Of a DNA stretch of 6,618 nt, positions 1 through 5,442 are shown piece by piece. Numbering within the stretch: the stretch's first letter is position 1; every line of letters begins with the position of its first letter. Source of the stretch: Jatrophihabitans sp. (GTDB taxonomy: Bacteria > Actinomycetota > Actinomycetes > Mycobacteriales > Jatrophihabitantaceae); the NCBI GenBank assembly GCA_025966255.1, contig JAOPVG010000025.1:1-6618 (forward strand), given 5' to 3'. The position numbers and the translations under genes are program-made. The notes beneath the pieces are model-generated. The model did not search any database, was not told where the DNA came from, and worked only from the letters and a program-made list of their open reading frames with translations.

Positions 1-471
1 GCCGTACGGGCCGTAGTCGAAGGTCCGGGTCATGCAGCCCAGCGAATAGTTGGCGCCGGCGGCCACGTTCTGTGCGGCGACGCAGACCGTGTGGTTTCCC
101 TCAGGCACCGGGATGAACCAGTCGAAGCCGTGGCCGGCGCCGGCGCTCGGATGGGTCTTGGCGATATCGGGACGGTTCAGCGCGGCGATCGTGTGACCGA
201 CCCACTTGCCATCGATCCGCGCGAAGGTGGTCAGTGCGGTTTTCGCAGAGTCTGGATCGAGGTCCCAGCCGACAGCGCGGATACCGCCCGGAATTATGTA
301 CCGGGAGTCCAGGGCCCCGATCGGCGCGTGGGATGAAAACGCAGCCGGGCTCGGTGGGGTGGCCGGGGCGGCCGGGATGACGAGGGCCGCGGTGACCCCC
401 GCGACTGCGGTGATCACCGCGGGCAGGATGGTACCGATTCGTAGCAGGCGCTGGCAGCGAGGTCGGGACAT
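1..471 (-). CDS. Secreted beta-module protein, 5' part only (runs off the left edge)
   Basis: An open frame of 157 codons begins with ATG at 471 and is still open at base 1, so the C-terminal part is missing. The N-terminus is a classical signal peptide: a basic n-region (MSRPRCQRLLR), a hydrophobic core at about residues 12-32, and a likely cleavage near A34-A37 (PAAPA). The mature part (about 49-150) has the pattern GALDSRYIIPGGIRAVGWD, then DPD, IDGKWVG, RPD, GHGFDWFIPVPEG, HTVCV and LGC. I recognise this as a module common in secreted mycolate-actinobacterial proteins, often beside cell-wall hydrolase or lipase domains. C130 and C146 could form a disulfide outside the cell. An AGGGAAG Shine-Dalgarno-like sequence (483-477) lies 5 bases before the ATG. 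A hairpin and 178 bases separate it from the upstream acyl-CoA synthetase gene, so it is probably a separate unit. Catalytic function is unknown; any enzyme domain would lie outside the window. Confidence 0.82.
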   Translation of the reverse strand, partial: MSRPRCQRLLRIGTILPAVITAVAGVTAALVIPAAPATPPSPAAFSSHAPIGALDSRYIIPGGIRAVGWDLDPDSAKTALTTFARIDGKWVGHTIAALNRPDIAKTHPSAGAGHGFDWFIPVPEGNHTVCVAAQNVAAGANYSLGCMTRTFDYGPYG

Positions 472-544
472 AGCGTCTTCCCTGTCGGGCCGTGCAGCCT
501 GGAGGCCACACGTCGTCAGGGGCGGCGTACCTGGTCAGCAGCCC

Positions 545-576
545 ACCCGCCCTCGTGGGGGGGTCCGAGGGCGGGT
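545..576 (-). terminator. GC-rich hairpin, probable terminator of the acyl-CoA synthetase operon
   Basis: A perfect 11-bp inverted repeat (545-555 with 566-576, arm ACCCGCCCTCG) encloses a 10-base loop. It lies 74 bases past the stop codon of the acyl-CoA synthetase gene and before the next co-directional gene. No U-tract follows on either strand, so it would be a tract-less terminator of the kind often proposed in high-GC actinobacteria, or only an RNA-stabilising stem. Confidence 0.55.
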
Positions 577-600
577 TGATCAAACCATTCACGTTACCCC

Positions 601-616
601 TGTGACAAGTGTTACC
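601..616. promoter_or_regulatory. Weak CRP/GlxR-like site with flanking GTTACC repeats
   Basis: TGTGACAAGTGTTACC resembles the actinobacterial CRP/GlxR consensus TGTGA-N6-TCACA: the left half matches fully and the right half partly (GTGAC against GTTAC, one mismatch to symmetry). The word GTTACC occurs at 593-598 and again at 611-616, 18 bases apart. The site lies between the acyl-CoA synthetase stop and the start of the secreted-protein gene, about 130 bases upstream of the latter. It could be a control site for that gene or chance. Confidence 0.2.
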
Positions 617-649
617 AGTGGTGCGACACGCCGGGCGCGGTCCTTGCGG

Positions 650-2278
650 TCAGGCGGTCGGCAATTCGTAGTCGGCGAACTTGTCCCGAAGTGTCTTCTT
701 CGAGAACTTTCCGACACTGGTCTTGGGCACTTCGTCGATGAACACGACGTCGTCGGGCAGTTGCCACTTGGTGAGTCGCTCGCCGAGGAACTCCAGCACC
801 TCTTCGCGGGTGAGTTCCTCGCCGTCCTTGACGACCACGCAGGCCAGCGGGCGCTCGGACCACTTCGGGTGGGCTATCGCGATGACGGCGGCCTCGGCGA
901 CCTTCGGGTGCCCCATGATCTGGTTCTCGAGGTCGACGGAGCTGATCCACTCCCCGCCGGACTTCACCAGGTCCTTCGTGCGGTCGACGAGGCGGATGTA
1001 GCCGAGCTTGGAGATCGAGGCGACGTCGCCGGTGCGCAGCCAGCCGTCGTCGGAGTACTGGTCACCCGGTTCGTCGGTGCGGTAGTACTGCTTGGCGACC
1101 CACGGGCCCCGGGCCTCGAGCTCGCCCGTCGCCTCGTCGTCCCACGGCTGCGGCTCGCGGGTCTCGGAGTCGACGATGCGCACTTCGATGCCGGGCGGGG
1201 CGATGCCACCCGTTGCCCGGATGTCGGCCTTGTCGTCCTCGGGCAGGTCGGCGACCTCGGAGCGGATGGTGCAGACCGAGCCCAGCGGCGAGGTCTCGGT
1301 CATGCCCCAGGCCTGGGTGATCGGGAACCCGATCTTCTCCCGGTACGCCTCGGACAGCGCCCGCGGCACGGCCGAGCCCCCACACACGATCATGCGCAAG
1401 GAGGAGAGGTCGCGGCCCTCGATCAGCGGCAGCATGCCCATCCAGATCGTGGGCACGCCGGCGGCGAGCGTGACCTTCTCCGACTCGAGCAGACCGATGA
1501 TGGCGGCCGGGGACAGGTCGGGTCCGGGCATCACCATCGATGCACCCGCGAGCCCGGCCGCGTACGGCAGGCCCCACGCGTTGGCGTGGAACATCGGCAC
1601 AACCGGAAGCACGCGGTCGCTCTCGCTGAGCCCGAACACGCTGGTCGTCGTGGTGGCGTTCGAGTGCAGCCAGGTGGAGCGGTGGGAGTACAGCACCCCC
1701 TTCGGGTTGCCGGTGGTGCCGGTCGTGTAACAGATCGCGGCGGCTTGACGCTCGTCCTTCACCCGGTCGGTGAAGTCGATGGGCCCGGCGCCGCCCACGA
1801 CGTCCGCGTACTGCACGATGCGCGGGTCGTCGGGGATCTCGGCGTCGGCGCCGTCGTCCATGACGATCACGTGCTTCACGGTGCCGAGCTGCGGCAGGTA
1901 CTTGCTGAACACAGGTAGCAACGACCGGTCGACGAAGACCGCTTCGTCCTCGGCGTGGTCGACGGTGTAGATCAGCTGCTCGGCGAAGTACCGGATGTTG
2001 AGGGTGTGCATCACCCGGCCGGTGCCCGGAATCGCGAAGTACAGGGACAGGTGGCGCGCGCTGTTCCACGCGAACGTGCCGACCCTGCCGTCCGCGGAGA
2101 TACCGATGCTGTCGAGATAACCCGCGACCTTGCGCGAATCGGCGAGGACGTCGGCGAGCGTGCCGCGCTCGATCCCCTTCGCCGTGCGGGTGACGATCTG
2201 CTTGTCGCCGTAGTACTGCTCGGCGCGGCTGAAGATCCAGTTCGTCGTCAGGGGCAGGTCCTGCATCAGTCCCAGCAT
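650..2278 (-). CDS. Medium/long-chain fatty acyl-CoA synthetase (AlkK/FadD type)
   Basis: A 542-residue member of the ANL adenylating superfamily. It would activate a fatty acid with ATP to an acyl-adenylate and pass it to CoA, feeding beta-oxidation or lipid synthesis in the cytoplasm. All core motifs are present, numbered from the ATG at 2278: P-loop YTTGTTGNPKGV 184-195, QAWGMTETSPLG 322-333, GWLRTGD 412-418, hinge region DRTKDLVKSGGEW 432-444, and catalytic Lys524 in TSVGKFSKK. Its length and its start MLGLMQDLPL resemble Pseudomonas AlkK (about 546 residues, starting MLGQM), so I prefer ATG 2278 over the upstream TTG at 2314, which would add 12 residues. ATG 2266 is also possible. None of these starts has a strong Shine-Dalgarno sequence. 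The gene follows the lipase-like hydrolase by 91 bases on the same strand, which suggests an operon where released fatty acids are activated. Chain-length preference cannot be read from sequence. Confidence 0.93.
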   Translation of the reverse strand: MLGLMQDLPLTTNWIFSRAEQYYGDKQIVTRTAKGIERGTLADVLADSRKVAGYLDSIGISADGRVGTFAWNSARHLSLYFAIPGTGRVMHTLNIRYFAEQLIYTVDHAEDEAVFVDRSLLPVFSKYLPQLGTVKHVIVMDDGADAEIPDDPRIVQYADVVGGAGPIDFTDRVKDERQAAAICYTTGTTGNPKGVLYSHRSTWLHSNATTTTSVFGLSESDRVLPVVPMFHANAWGLPYAAGLAGASMVMPGPDLSPAAIIGLLESEKVTLAAGVPTIWMGMLPLIEGRDLSSLRMIVCGGSAVPRALSEAYREKIGFPITQAWGMTETSPLGSVCTIRSEVADLPEDDKADIRATGGIAPPGIEVRIVDSETREPQPWDDEATGELEARGPWVAKQYYRTDEPGDQYSDDGWLRTGDVASISKLGYIRLVDRTKDLVKSGGEWISSVDLENQIMGHPKVAEAAVIAIAHPKWSERPLACVVVKDGEELTREEVLEFLGERLTKWQLPDDVVFIDEVPKTSVGKFSKKTLRDKFADYELPTA

Positions 2279-2369
2279 GTGCAGGATCGTTGCGGACGCA
2301 TGGGCCCGGGGCAAGCGCAGTGGGTGTATCCGTGCGTACGCCCGGGTTCGTGGTGAGCCAGGTGAACAT

Positions 2370-3674
2370 TCAGTACCCCCGGGTGACCTGGTAGGTGTGC
2401 GTGCTGACTTGGGTCGCCTCGAAGTAGCCGCTCGCGCTGGACAGGAAATCCCGGGTCGAGGTGTTGTTGCTCGCCTGGACGTCAGCAGCCAACGGGACGT
2501 AGACGTCCTTCAGGCTGTGGTCGTCGCCGACCCGGCCGTTTCCGTGGGCCGAGGAGGCGGTGGTGATGTTGGGCCGGTCGGGATTGGCCACGCCGTCCAG
2601 ATGCGGGACGACGTCCTTCGAGTTCTCGAGCGCCAGCACGTTCACCTTCCTGGGGAGCTGACCGACCGTCAGCCCGACCGGTGCGCCCGCCGTGACGACA
2701 TGCGTGACGTTGAACGCACCGCTGCGGGCGGCGGCCCGCGCCGTGTTGACCGCCACGAGGCCGCCCTCGCTGTGCCCGACGAGCATGACGTGGTCGCTCG
2801 CCCGCACTCCCGCGTCGTGCATCGCCGCGAGGACGCCCTGCTCGTAGGCAGTTCGGTCGCCGACGAGGGCGCGACCGTTGGTGGTCAGGCTGGTGATGTC
2901 TTCGGTGGCGGTGATCGACCAGGACTTGGTGCCCGTGATGTCGACGATGGCCCGCCGTGAACCGTCGGGCAGGGTGAGGATGCGGACGTCGACAGCGCCG
3001 TGGTGGGTGTCGTCGTTGCGTCGGTCGAGATCGCGCAGGACGTCGGTCAGCTGCCGCGGCGCCTGGCCCGCCACGCCGCCGGCGTCCCGGCCCAGGCGGT
3101 GCACGACGCCGCGCCCATCCGGAAGCAACCGGGCGCCCGCGGTGAGCAGGCCGGGAATCCCGAGGGCGTCGACGACGACGTCGGCCAGTTCCGGGTCCCG
3201 GGCGATGCCGGCCTCGGCGGCCGTGATCGGGTCCCCGGTGCTGACCAGGGCGTCCGCGGCCGCGATGAGGGCCGCCGGCAACCGGGCCAGGCCGAGCACG
3301 ATGTCGTGGGCGTCGGAGTACAGCTGGTCCGCGGCCTCGTAGCCGGTGGCGGCCACTCGCAGCTCGCCGTCGATGAGGCCGCTCTGCGCGGCGACCCAGG
3401 TGAGCCCGTGCAGCCCGTCCAGCGCGTCGAGCAGATCGACTTCGAACGCGGCGTAGCCGACCGGGTCGAGGAGGGCGGATTCGGCGAGGCCGGGGTGGAC
3501 GAGGTAACCGTGCAGCGTCCAGGCCGCGTGCAGGGTATCGGTGGCGGCACCGCCGAAGCGCCGGGCCAGGGCCACGATCTCGTCGCACTGGGCCGTGATC
3601 CCGCTCGCGCCGCCGCGCACCGAGATCGGTTTCGGGGGTACAGGCGGCGCGGCGGGCGCCATCAGCGGGCTCAT
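2370..3674 (-). CDS. Alpha/beta hydrolase (lipase-like) with N-terminal helical, possibly ESX-type region
   Basis: A 434-residue protein in two parts. Residues 24-220 are Ala/Leu-rich and probably helical, and include YEAAD at 112-116, which fits the YxxxD/E export motif of type VII secretion substrates. Residues 225-434 form an alpha/beta hydrolase. The nucleophile elbow is GHSEGG with Ser302; likely triad partners are Asp354 (in KDVVPHLDG) and His386 (in DDHSLKDVYV). No cleavable signal peptide is seen; the N-terminus is Pro-rich (MSPLMAPAAPPVPPKP). The ATG at 3674 overlaps the stop of the upstream WXG100-like gene in an ATGA arrangement, implying translational coupling and perhaps a protein complex. 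The Met at residue 5 is an alternative start. The enzyme is probably an esterase or lipase, but its substrate is unknown. Export is inferred from the motif and partner only; no secretion genes are in the window. Confidence 0.88.
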   Translation of the reverse strand: MSPLMAPAAPPVPPKPISVRGGASGITAQCDEIVALARRFGGAATDTLHAAWTLHGYLVHPGLAESALLDPVGYAAFEVDLLDALDGLHGLTWVAAQSGLIDGELRVAATGYEAADQLYSDAHDIVLGLARLPAALIAAADALVSTGDPITAAEAGIARDPELADVVVDALGIPGLLTAGARLLPDGRGVVHRLGRDAGGVAGQAPRQLTDVLRDLDRRNDDTHHGAVDVRILTLPDGSRRAIVDITGTKSWSITATEDITSLTTNGRALVGDRTAYEQGVLAAMHDAGVRASDHVMLVGHSEGGLVAVNTARAAARSGAFNVTHVVTAGAPVGLTVGQLPRKVNVLALENSKDVVPHLDGVANPDRPNITTASSAHGNGRVGDDHSLKDVYVPLAADVQASNNTSTRDFLSSASGYFEATQVSTHTYQVTRGY

Positions 3675-4117
3675 CAGCCGATCCCGATCAGGCCGCCGAC
3701 GTCCCCGAGCACGCCGCCCGCGTCGCCGAACAGGCCCACCACGTCGCCCAGGACGGCGCCGGCGTCGCCGAGCAACCGGTCGGGATGCAGCAGGCCGTCG
3801 AGCATCGTGACGTCGAGGTCGACGCCCAAGCCAAGCAGGTCATGCCCGAGCAGGGACAGGTTGTCCAGCATGCGTTGCACAGTGCCGGCGTGGCGGCGCA
3901 GAGCGTCGGCGGCGTCGTCAAGCCGGCCGGCCGCGCGCCGCAGACCGCCCAGGACGCCGTCGGCCATCAGGTCGAAGGCGTCGGCCGCGAGGCCGTGCCA
4001 GTCGGCGGCGGCGATCGCGGTACCCAGCTCGTCGGCCCGCGCGCGGGCGGCCGCCGCCTGGCCGGCGATGCGGTCGGCGATCGCGTACATCTCGTCGGGG
4101 TCGGGGAGGAACGACAT
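3674..4117 (-). CDS. WXG100-like small protein with Gly-Asp repeat tail
   Basis: A 147-residue protein. Residues 1-90 look like an ESX/WXG100 helical hairpin: MSFLPDPDEMYAIADRI, an Ala-rich helix 1, a turn W40-H41-G42 (in AADWHGLAADAF), and a second helix to about residue 88. WXG100 proteins normally dimerise and are exported by type VII secretion or act as export partners. The tail (117-147) is unusual: two 14-residue repeats, GDAGAVLGDVVGLF and GDAGGVLGDVGGLI. I chose ATG 4117 because it begins the recognisable helical domain. An in-frame ATG at 4207 would add 30 residues with no such character and would run through the DnaA-box-like sites. No good Shine-Dalgarno sequence precedes 4117. It overlaps the hydrolase start by 4 bases and is probably its partner. 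The true family could be a relative such as a DUF-type ESX protein. Confidence 0.8.
   Translation of the reverse strand: MSFLPDPDEMYAIADRIAGQAAAARARADELGTAIAAADWHGLAADAFDLMADGVLGGLRRAAGRLDDAADALRRHAGTVQRMLDNLSLLGHDLLGLGVDLDVTMLDGLLHPDRLLGDAGAVLGDVVGLFGDAGGVLGDVGGLIGIG
3686..3769 (-). repeat. Two 42-base in-frame tandem repeats encoding a Gly-Asp-rich tail
   Basis: Residues 117-130 and 131-144 of the WXG100-like protein are 12/14 identical (GDAG-x-VLGDV-x-GL-x). The units occupy 3728-3769 and 3686-3727. The Gly/Asp spacing does not match RTX calcium-binding nonapeptides. The tail is hydrophobic with regularly spaced Asp. Confidence 0.7.
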
Positions 4118-4169
4118 GCCGATCAGGGTGGCGCGAAATCCGGACTCGTCGGCGGTGCATCCGGCAGGC

Positions 4170-4196
4170 TGTGGATGAGAAGCCCGGTTATGCACA
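4170..4196. promoter_or_regulatory. Pair of DnaA-box-like sites in the divergent promoter region
   Basis: TTATGCACA at 4188-4196 matches the DnaA-box consensus TTATNCACA exactly. TGTGGATGA at 4170-4178 is the complement of TCATCCACA, one mismatch from TTATCCACA. The two are inverted and separated by 9 bases, and the arms are 7/9 complementary, so the pair could also be a single operator. It lies upstream of the WXG100-like gene. Binding is not shown by sequence alone. Confidence 0.35.
4187..4192 (-). promoter_or_regulatory. Possible -10 element for the WXG-hydrolase operon
   Basis: On the minus strand CATAAC (4/6 match to TATAAT) lies about 70 bases before ATG 4117. A poor -35 (GTCAAC, 4216-4211) stands 18 bases upstream. 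The element overlaps the better DnaA-box match, so protein binding there could block transcription. Weak evidence. Confidence 0.2.
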
Positions 4197-4246
4197 GCGC
4201 GGCGCATCCGGTTGACAGGAACTGGTCGTGGTTGAATGACGACACG

Positions 4247-4266
4247 GAATTACACGGGTGCAATTC
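4247..4266. promoter_or_regulatory. 20-bp imperfect palindrome, candidate operator
   Basis: GAATTACACGGGTGCAATTC is symmetric at 8 of 10 base pairs (GAATT/AATTC outer arms, CAC/GTG inner arms), centred between 4256 and 4257. It lies 77 bases upstream of the DUF3263 start in the 225-base divergent region, a sensible place for a dimeric regulator. I do not recognise the regulator. Confidence 0.4.
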
Positions 4267-4342
4267 GGGGGCACGTCGCGCTCGGGCACCGCACTCGCCG
4301 AGGAATCGTGGAACCGTGAGGACGTCGGAGGGGTAATTCAGC

Positions 4343-4645
4343 ATGCAGTCCGCGCACGCTGCCGCAGGGTCAGACGAAACTGGCGGCTCCGGTGACGGTC
4401 TGGATCGTCGTGATCGCGAGATTCTCGCCTTCGAGCGCCAATGGTGGAAGTACGCCGGAGCCAAGGAACAAGCAATTCGCGAACTGTTCGACATGTCCGC
4501 CACTCGGTACTACCAAGTCTTGAATGCCCTGATAGACACGCCAGCCGCTCTGGCGGCAGACCCTATGCTCGTTAAGCGCCTGCGTAGATTGCGGGCCAGC
4601 CGGCAGCGTCAGCGGTCGGCCCGTCGTCTGGGTATCGAGGTCTGA
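4343..4645 (+). CDS. DUF3263 protein, Rv0430-like
   Basis: A 100-residue protein. The N-terminal 20 residues are low-complexity (Gly, Ser, Asp). The core (about 22-75) carries the DUF3263 signature: DREILAFERQWWKYAGAKEQ, then IRELFDMSATRYYQVLNALI and DPMLVKRLRRLR. The C-terminus is strongly basic (RASRQRQRSARRLG). The middle helices have a helix-turn-helix look, and with the basic tail this suggests nucleic-acid binding, but that is inference; the family has no settled function that I know. I recognise the gene as similar to M. tuberculosis Rv0430, which also precedes the VirR gene. The start is well supported: GGAGGGG at 4327-4333 lies 9 bases before the ATG. The next gene begins 25 bases after its stop, so the two are probably one operon. 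Confidence 0.92.
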   Translation: MQSAHAAAGSDETGGSGDGLDRRDREILAFERQWWKYAGAKEQAIRELFDMSATRYYQVLNALIDTPAALAADPMLVKRLRRLRASRQRQRSARRLGIEV

Positions 4646-4670
4646 AGCACTGAACGCGAAGCATGGCCGC

Positions 4671-5213
4671 ATGGCCCGGCAGCAAGCTCGCCGGCAACAC
4701 CGGGAGCGGCTGGCGGGGATCGTGCTTGCCCTTCTGGGCGTAGCCGTCCTCGTCGTGGCGGTCATCGCCCTGCACAACCCCAAGGGCAAACTCGCCGCCG
4801 CGAATTCCAGCTCGTCCGCGCCGACGCGCACGATCACGCGTCCGGCGTCCCAGTCCAGCAAGACGGCGACGACGCCGAAGCCGCAGACGTCGGCGTCCAG
4901 TGGCGGGTCCTCCACGGACTCGGTGCGCGCCGTGCCGTTGGTCGTGCTGAACAACAGCACCGTGACCAACCTGGCCAGGCAGGCCGCGCAGCGTTTCGAG
5001 TCCGGGGGCTGGACGGTCACCCACTTCGCCAACTACCAGAACAACATCATCTCGACCTGCGCGTACTACGACGCCAACGATGCGCAGGCCCGGTCGGCCG
5101 CAGAAGCGCTGCAGCAGCAGTACCCGACGATCAAGCGGGTCCAGCCGAAGTTTCCGGAACTGCCGAGCGGACCTGTCGTGGTCGTGCTCACGGGCGACTA
5201 CTCGACCGGATAG
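4671..5213 (+). CDS. virR: VirR-like membrane-anchored LytR_C protein (Rv0431 homologue)
   Basis: A 180-residue single-pass membrane protein. A short basic cytoplasmic tail (MARQQARRQHRER) is followed by one transmembrane helix at about 14-34, a Ser/Thr/Pro-rich linker (45-83), and an extracytoplasmic LytR_C domain (86-176) starting VPLVVLNNSTVTNLA and ending GPVVVVLTGDY. This matches the architecture of M. tuberculosis VirR (Rv0431), which is reported to limit extracellular-vesicle release and to influence cell-wall integrity. The preceding DUF3263 gene and the 25-base spacing match the Rv0430-Rv0431 order. The start at 4671 gives a compact N-tail; an ATG at 4663 is in another frame, and no clear Shine-Dalgarno sequence is present. 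In M. tuberculosis sodC follows; here a riboswitch and a threonine-synthase-family gene follow. The identity of the family is firm; that it performs VirR's job is inferred. Confidence 0.88.
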   Translation: MARQQARRQHRERLAGIVLALLGVAVLVVAVIALHNPKGKLAAANSSSSAPTRTITRPASQSSKTATTPKPQTSASSGGSSTDSVRAVPLVVLNNSTVTNLARQAAQRFESGGWTVTHFANYQNNIISTCAYYDANDAQARSAAEALQQQYPTIKRVQPKFPELPSGPVVVVLTGDYSTG

Positions 5214-5243
5214 GCCGCAGCGAGCCTGTGGCATCATGACGGT

Positions 5244-5261
5244 GGCCCTACTTTGTAGGCC
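5244..5261 (+). other. Short hairpin between virR and the riboswitch, with an embedded TACTTT
   Basis: GGCCCTACTTTGTAGGCC folds into a 7-bp stem with one bulged C and a TTT loop. It lies 31 bases after the virR stop and 19 bases before the riboswitch P1 helix. No U-tract follows. The embedded TACTTT (5249-5254) fits a loose TAnnnT -10 element that would start transcription just before the riboswitch, but no good -35 is visible. It may be a weak terminator, a promoter element, or neither. Confidence 0.25.
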
Positions 5262-5279
5262 GACAACCGAATAGCAGCG

Positions 5280-5424
5280 CTCATCCAGAGGGGCAGAGGG
5301 ACCGGCCCGACGAAGCCCCGGCAACCGCGCGCGATGCATCTTGCTCACGGATCCAGTCCGTTTTTGCGAGGCCGCCGCCGCAGGTGCCAACTCCGGCCCG
5401 TACAACCAGTGCGGGGAAGATGAG
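5280..5424 (+). ncRNA. SAM-I (S-box) riboswitch in the threonine-synthase-family leader
   Basis: A complete S-box aptamer binding S-adenosylmethionine. P1 pairs CTCATC 5280-5285 with GATGAG 5419-5424. P2 pairs GGGGC 5290-5294 with GCCCC 5315-5319, with the kink-turn CAGAGGGACCGGCCCGACGAA above it. The conserved GCCCCGGCAACC (5315-5326) and AGGTGCCAACTCC (5382-5394) flank P3, which pairs GCG-C-GCG (5327-5333) with CGCCGC (5376-5381) around one bulged C. P3 carries an extra tip hairpin (ACGGA 5347-5351 with TCCGT 5357-5361). P4 pairs CCCG 5397-5400 with CGGG 5412-5415. Kink-turn and P4 favour SAM-I over the related SAM-IV class. The 3' strand of P1 runs into the ribosome-binding region of the next gene (AGGAG 5423-5427, ATG 5443), and no terminator follows, which suggests control of translation, with high SAM lowering expression. 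Confidence 0.93.
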
Positions 5425-5432
5425 GAGAAAGG
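5422..5432 (+). promoter_or_regulatory. Ribosome-binding region overlapping riboswitch P1
   Basis: GAGGAGAAAGG precedes the ATG at 5443. The AGGAG part (5423-5427) is 15 bases from the ATG, which is long; AAAGG (5428-5432) is 10 bases away. Its first three bases belong to the P1 3' strand. GAGG 5422-5425 can alternatively pair with CCTC 5433-5436, a possible competing fold. Confidence 0.5.
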
Positions 5433-5442
5433 CCTCGTATAC

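Noticed and set aside
206..1918. 570-codon open frame on the plus strand
   Set aside because: It lies antisense to the acyl-CoA synthetase, is rich in Arg/Gly/Val/His without any domain, and is a frame shadow typical of GC-rich DNA.
2279..2314. Upstream TTG start extending the acyl-CoA synthetase by 12 residues
   Set aside because: No ribosome-binding site precedes it, and relatives of this family begin at the MLGxM motif encoded from 2278.
1062..2369. 435-codon minus-strand open frame whose ATG directly follows the hydrolase stop (TGAATG)
   Set aside because: The junction looks like translational coupling, but the product is Arg/Pro-rich and mostly overlaps the well-supported acyl-CoA synthetase in another frame; there is no ribosome-binding site.
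3000..4178. 392-codon open frame on the plus strand
   Set aside because: It is antisense to the hydrolase and WXG100-like genes, both of which have recognisable motifs; its translation is low-complexity.
4212..4217. Perfect TTGACA -35 hexamer on the plus strand upstream of DUF3263
   Set aside because: No acceptable -10 lies 16-18 bases downstream; the nearest TTGAAT (4232) is only 14 bases away.
4663..4665. ATG eight bases before the chosen virR start
   Set aside because: It is in a different frame and does not lead into the VirR protein.
5347..5365. Hairpin ACGGA/TCCGT followed by four T residues, resembling an intrinsic terminator
   Set aside because: It sits inside the P3 arm of the SAM aptamer, upstream of conserved core bases; its 5-bp stem is weak and termination there would prevent the aptamer from forming.
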